Source: Leadbetterella sp964563435 (lineage in GTDB: Bacteria; Bacteroidota; Bacteroidia; Cytophagales; Spirosomataceae). Taken from it: a DNA stretch of 64,000 nucleotides. Below are positions 60,299-64,000 of the stretch, in pieces. Each line of letters begins with the position of its first letter. Position 1 is the first letter of the stretch. The stretch is from assembly GCA_964563435.1 (NCBI GenBank), contig CAZLXI010000019.1, positions 18,037 through 82,036 on the forward strand, in the 5' to 3' direction. Both the position numbers and the translations under genes were made by a program. Below the pieces are notes generated by a model. It was given only the letters and a program-made list of their open reading frames with translations, had not been told where the DNA came from and did no database searches.

Positions 60299-63200
60299 AT
60301 GAAATACCCGGAATACAAGTCGGTCAACTACGCGGAAATAGCGGACAAGATATTAGCTTTTTGGAAAGAGAATAACATCTTCGAAAAATCTATTGAAGTA
60401 AGAGAGGGTTCTCCTGCCTTCACTTTCTATGAAGGCCCGCCGTCTGCCAACGGTATCCCGGGGATCCACCACGTTATGGCCCGGACCATCAAAGACATCT
60501 TCTGTCGTTACAAGACCCTCCGCGGATTTCGGGTAAACCGTAAAGCCGGCTGGGATACACACGGGCTGCCCGTGGAGCTCCAGGTGGAAAAAGAGCTGGG
60601 GATCACCAAGGAAGACATCGGCAAAAAGATCAGCGTGGAAGAGTACAACCGCAAATGCCGGGAGGCCGTGATGCGCTTTACCGGTATCTGGCGGGACATG
60701 ACCGACAAGATGGGGTATTGGGTGGATATGGATGATCCGTATATCACCTACGAAAGTTCGTATATTGAATCGGTCTGGAGCCTGCTGAAAAAACTGCACG
60801 ATAAAGGGCTGCTTTACAAAGGCTATACCATCCAGCCCTATTCTCCGGCAGCCGGAACCGGCCTGAGCTCGCACGAGCTGAACCAGCCGGGCACTTATAA
60901 AGATGTAAAAGACACCTCGCTTACTGCCCAGTTTAAAGTGGTAAAAAACGAACGGTCGCAGTTTCTTTTTGATGCGGCCGGTAACGATAACGTGTACTTC
61001 CTGGCCTGGACCACCACCCCGTGGACACTGCCCTCCAATGCCGCCCTGACCGTAGGAAAAGGCATTGAATATGCGTTGGTAAAAACGTTTAATCCGTATA
61101 CTTTTCTCCCGGTTAACGTGATTCTGGCTCAAGACCTTATCGGGAAATATTTTAACGAAAAAGGCAAAGACGGCGACTTTGAAGGCTTCGAGGATTCTGA
61201 TAAAAAGGTGCTTCCCTGGACGGTGCTGAGCACCTGGAAAGGCGCTGAGCTGGAAGGAACGGCGTATGAGCAGCTGATGCCCTATGTACAGCCGAAATCG
61301 GCGGCTTTCCGGGTAATCACCGGTGATTTTGTGACCACGGAAGACGGTACGGGCATCGTGCACACCGCCCCTACTTTTGGTGCGGATGACTACCGGGTGG
61401 CCGCTCAGAACGGTATCCCCGCCATCCTTGTCGAAGACGAGAACGGGAAAGATGCGCCGCTGGTGGATAAGAAAGGCCGGTTTGTGAAAGAAGTTACGGA
61501 TTTTGCCCTCGAATATGTAAAGGAGGCCTATTATACTGCAGAAGAAATTGAAGCGGAAAAACAAAAGCAGGGCCGAGACAAATACCTTTCGGTAGACGAG
61601 CGTATCGCTATCCAGCTGAAAACCGAAAACAAGGCGTTCAACGTACAGCGTTACGAGCACTCCTACCCGCATTGCTGGCGTACCGATAAGCCGGTACTTT
61701 ATTACCCGATGGACTCCTGGTTCATCCGCACCACGGCCGCCAAAGACAAGCTCGCCCAACTCAACAAAACCATCAACTGGCAGCCGGAAAGTACGGGATC
61801 AGGCCGGTTCGGAAACTGGCTGGAAAACCTGGTCGACTGGAACCTGAGCCGCAGCCGCTATTGGGGCACGCCATTGCCGATCTGGAAAAATGAAGACGAC
61901 GAAGTGTGCATAGGCAGCATCGATGAGCTGGTAAGAAGCGTTAAAAATGCGCTGGCCACCGGTGTTCTTTCGGAAGAGCAAAGCATTAAGAACGAGGCCT
62001 TCCTGGCAGCGGCAGCCGATAAAGATTCGCTCGATCTTCACCGCCCCTATGTAGACGAAATCTACCTGGTTTCGGCTTCGGGCGAAGTGATGTACCGCGA
62101 GGCCGACCTCATCGACGTTTGGTTTGACTCGGGAGCCATGCCTTACGCCCAGTGGCATTACCCCTTTGAAAATCAGGAGGCCTTTGACAAGGCCTTTCCG
62201 GCCGATTTTATCTCGGAAGGCGTAGACCAGACCCGCGGCTGGTTTTTCACACTGCACGCCATCGCCGGTATGCTGTTTGATTCTGTAGCCTTTAAAAATG
62301 TAGTGTCTACCGGCCTGGTGCTGGATAAAAACGGCAACAAGATGTCGAAACGCCTGGGTAATACCGTTGATCCGTTTAACACCCTGGCTCAATATGGCGC
62401 CGATCCTACCCGCTGGTACATGATCACCAATGCCGAGCCCTGGGATAATCTCCGTTTTAACCTCGACGGCGTTCAGGAAGTGCAGCGGAAGCTGTTTGGT
62501 ACGCTCACCAACACCTATAATTTCTTTGCGCTTTACGCCAACCTGGATCACTATACCATCGAGCAGTTTGACCGGGTACCACGGGAAAAGCTGACCCAGC
62601 TCGACCGTTGGATCGTATCGCGGATCTATACCCTGGTAAAAGAGGTTACCGAAGAATTTGACAACTATAACCCCACCAAAGCGGGGCGCCTGATCCAGGA
62701 TTTTGTAAATGACGACCTATCGAACTGGTATGTCCGGCTGAACAGAAGACGTTTCTGGCAGGGAGAGCTGACAGACGACAAGCGGGCTGCGTACCAGACG
62801 CTGCAGCATGCGCTTTGCGCCGTAGGGCAGCTCATGTCACCTATTGCTCCGTTCTACGCCGAATGGCTGTATAAAAACCTTACGGAGAGTGTACGGGCGG
62901 AGTCTGTAGAGAAAAATACTCCGTTTAAATACGAGTCGATTCATTTTACAGAGTGGCATACCTACGAGCCGGAATGGGTAGATGCCGGGCTGGAAGAAGC
63001 GATGGCACTGGCCCAGAAAATCTGCTCTATGGTACACGCTTTGCGCAAGAAGAGCGGTCTGAAGGTCCGTCAGCCACTGCAGAAGATCCTGATCCCGGCA
63101 TTAAATGTCACCGTTAAAGAGGAAATAGAAAGTGTGGCTCATATTATCCTGAGCGAGGTAAATATCAAAGAGATCGAATTCATTACCGACGACTCGGGTA

Positions 63201-63718
63201 TCCTTAAGAAAAAAGTAAAACCTAATTTCAAGACCCTGGGGCCTAAATTCGGTAAAGACATGAAGGCAGTGGCTGAAGCCATTACAGGCATGTCTCCAAA
63301 CGATCTGAAAACGCTGGAATCAGCCGGAGCAGTTTTGCTTTCCGGCTTTGATATAGCCCTGGGCGATGTGGAGATCCTCACGGAGGATATTCCCGGCTGG
63401 CTGCTGGCCGTGGAAGGAGGCCTGACCGTAGCCCTGGATATCAACGTAACCGAAGAACTGAAACAGGAAGGCATCGCCCGCGACTTTGTGAACCGCATCC
63501 AGAATCTGCGCAAGGACAGCGGATTTGAGGTCACCGACAAGATCAGCATCCGGCTTCAGGATACCGACGAGGAAATTTCCAAAGCGGTGATCCGGCATAC
63601 CGCCTACATCAGTACTGAAGTGCAGGCCCTGAGCCTGGAGATCCTGGAGGAGGTAAGCGGAGCCCGGCCGATAGACTTTGATGAGCAGGAGATTCTTGTA
63701 AAAATCGAGGTGGTATAA
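60299..63718 (+). CDS. ileS: isoleucyl-tRNA synthetase
   Basis: A 1139-residue class I synthetase charging tRNA-Ile. The ATP-binding HIGH-like motif appears as PGIHHVMART (H57-H58), the form usual in Bacteroidota. The CP1 editing domain covers about 200-420 (TTEDGTGIVHTAPTFGADD), and K681-M-S-K-R is the second signature. The long C-terminus ends with FDEQEILVKIEVV. Length and motifs place it with the longer, eukaryotic-like IleS2 type, some members of which resist mupirocin; resistance here is not shown. It is a single gene, followed by tRNA-Asp 214 bases downstream. Confidence 0.97.
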   Translation: MKYPEYKSVNYAEIADKILAFWKENNIFEKSIEVREGSPAFTFYEGPPSANGIPGIHHVMARTIKDIFCRYKTLRGFRVNRKAGWDTHGLPVELQVEKELGITKEDIGKKISVEEYNRKCREAVMRFTGIWRDMTDKMGYWVDMDDPYITYESSYIESVWSLLKKLHDKGLLYKGYTIQPYSPAAGTGLSSHELNQPGTYKDVKDTSLTAQFKVVKNERSQFLFDAAGNDNVYFLAWTTTPWTLPSNAALTVGKGIEYALVKTFNPYTFLPVNVILAQDLIGKYFNEKGKDGDFEGFEDSDKKVLPWTVLSTWKGAELEGTAYEQLMPYVQPKSAAFRVITGDFVTTEDGTGIVHTAPTFGADDYRVAAQNGIPAILVEDENGKDAPLVDKKGRFVKEVTDFALEYVKEAYYTAEEIEAEKQKQGRDKYLSVDERIAIQLKTENKAFNVQRYEHSYPHCWRTDKPVLYYPMDSWFIRTTAAKDKLAQLNKTINWQPESTGSGRFGNWLENLVDWNLSRSRYWGTPLPIWKNEDDEVCIGSIDELVRSVKNALATGVLSEEQSIKNEAFLAAAADKDSLDLHRPYVDEIYLVSASGEVMYREADLIDVWFDSGAMPYAQWHYPFENQEAFDKAFPADFISEGVDQTRGWFFTLHAIAGMLFDSVAFKNVVSTGLVLDKNGNKMSKRLGNTVDPFNTLAQYGADPTRWYMITNAEPWDNLRFNLDGVQEVQRKLFGTLTNTYNFFALYANLDHYTIEQFDRVPREKLTQLDRWIVSRIYTLVKEVTEEFDNYNPTKAGRLIQDFVNDDLSNWYVRLNRRRFWQGELTDDKRAAYQTLQHALCAVGQLMSPIAPFYAEWLYKNLTESVRAESVEKNTPFKYESIHFTEWHTYEPEWVDAGLEEAMALAQKICSMVHALRKKSGLKVRQPLQKILIPALNVTVKEEIESVAHIILSEVNIKEIEFITDDSGILKKKVKPNFKTLGPKFGKDMKAVAEAITGMSPNDLKTLESAGAVLLSGFDIALGDVEILTEDIPGWLLAVEGGLTVALDINVTEELKQEGIARDFVNRIQNLRKDSGFEVTDKISIRLQDTDEEISKAVIRHTAYISTEVQALSLEILEEVSGARPIDFDEQEILVKIEVV

Positions 63719-63850
63719 TAGCTTACCGGGTTAAGGTTTATAATACTTATTGAGCAGCGGGTTTTCATAAAAACTGAAATAACCTAACGATTTGTCAGAT
63801 AAGCGTTTATAAAAAAAGAGCAAAAAACCCGGGGAAATTTCCCAGACATA

Positions 63851-63882
63851 TTTTGTAAAATAAATTCGGGCTGTTATCTTTG
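63851..63882 (+). promoter_or_regulatory. promoter of tRNA-Asp
   Basis: TTTTG at 63851-63855, a 19-base spacer and TATCTTTG at 63875-63882 match both parts of the Bacteroidota promoter. The start near 63889 lies about 45 bases before the mature tRNA 5' end. Confidence 0.7.
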
Positions 63883-63932
63883 CACCACCAAAAACGGAAA
63901 CGGTGCCTGAAAGGGTAACGGAGAAGTAAAAA

Positions 63933-64000
63933 GGTCCGGTAGTTCAGCTGGTTAGAATACCTGCCTGTCACGCAGGGGGTCGCGGGTTCGAGTCCCGTCC
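63933..64000 (+). tRNA. tRNA-Asp (GTC), 3' end beyond window
   Basis: The sequence begins GGTCCGGTAGTTCAGC and follows the tRNA-Asp consensus: D-loop GGTTAGAA, anticodon stem CCTGC/GCAGG with loop CTGTCAC (anticodon GTC at 63967-63969), variable GGGTC and T-arm GCGGGTTCGAGTCCCG. It is cut at base 68 by the window edge, so the acceptor 3' strand is not seen. Confidence 0.95.

Noticed and set aside
60353..61759. 468-codon open frame on the minus strand opposite ileS
   Set aside because: It lies wholly antisense to a conserved synthetase, has no recognisable domain, and reflects codon bias of the true gene.

Overview
The window is chromosomal DNA of a Bacteroidota bacterium, most likely of the Cytophagales or a neighbouring order. 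The case rests on a SusC/SusD pair, three further TonB-dependent receptors with CarboxypepD_reg-like domains, two DUF4249 lipoproteins, two Met-zincin (DUF5117-type) proteases, near-absence of Shine-Dalgarno sequences and several exact TAnnTTTG -7 promoter elements. The assembly is draft: a 100-N gap at 58896-58995 has the same 55 bases on both sides and splits one gene artificially.

Layout. 1-3.5 kb: a truncated AlbA_2-type ATP-binding protein, an HTH regulator and a DUF1016 PDDEXK nuclease. 3.5-11.6 kb: an OmpR-type two-component pair, a small lipoprotein, an alkaline phosphatase, an acyl-CoA thioesterase, a Cys-rich fusion protein and metE under a cobalamin riboswitch. 11.8-15.6 kb: an operon of DUF4249 lipoprotein, TonB receptor and small beta-barrel. 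15.8-22.4 kb: an AT-rich accessory island. 22.6-25.8 kb: M28 peptidase, hemolysin-III-like membrane protein and argB. 25.9-29.7 kb: a likely metal-uptake operon (TonB receptor, His/Cys-rich small protein, two DUF4625 lipoproteins) with a perfect 15-bp palindrome on its promoter. 29.9-36.8 kb: a second TonB/DUF4249 operon. 36.8-53.3 kb: housekeeping genes (dnaB, tamB, tsaD, a class A PBP, a ParA ATPase, a DUF2520 protein) and two paralogous zinc metalloproteases. 53.6-58.0 kb: SusC/SusD. 58.1-64.0 kb: waaA (split by the gap), a YoeB-type toxin-antitoxin pair, ileS and the start of tRNA-Asp.

The most unusual part is the AT-rich island. On one strand it carries a Crp/Fnr regulator, a broken two-domain isoprenoid-synthase/cyclase-like gene, a PqqD-like plus M50 membrane protease, a 70-residue peptide with a leader-like N-terminus and a C-x-C...C-x-C tail, and two paralogous secreted proteins. 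A decayed second copy of the peptide leader lies directly before the second paralogue. This resembles a RiPP (ribosomally made, modified peptide) locus, possibly linked to terpenoid chemistry, in which a [precursor + secreted protein] unit was duplicated and then decayed. The synthase gene has a frameshift and an in-frame TGA, so the system may be inactive in this strain.

The window is also rich in small palindromic repeats. One family (core CCCTGAGCCTGTCGAAG) occurs both between genes and inside the waaA coding sequence, and two other coding sequences contain GC-rich repetitive in-frame segments.
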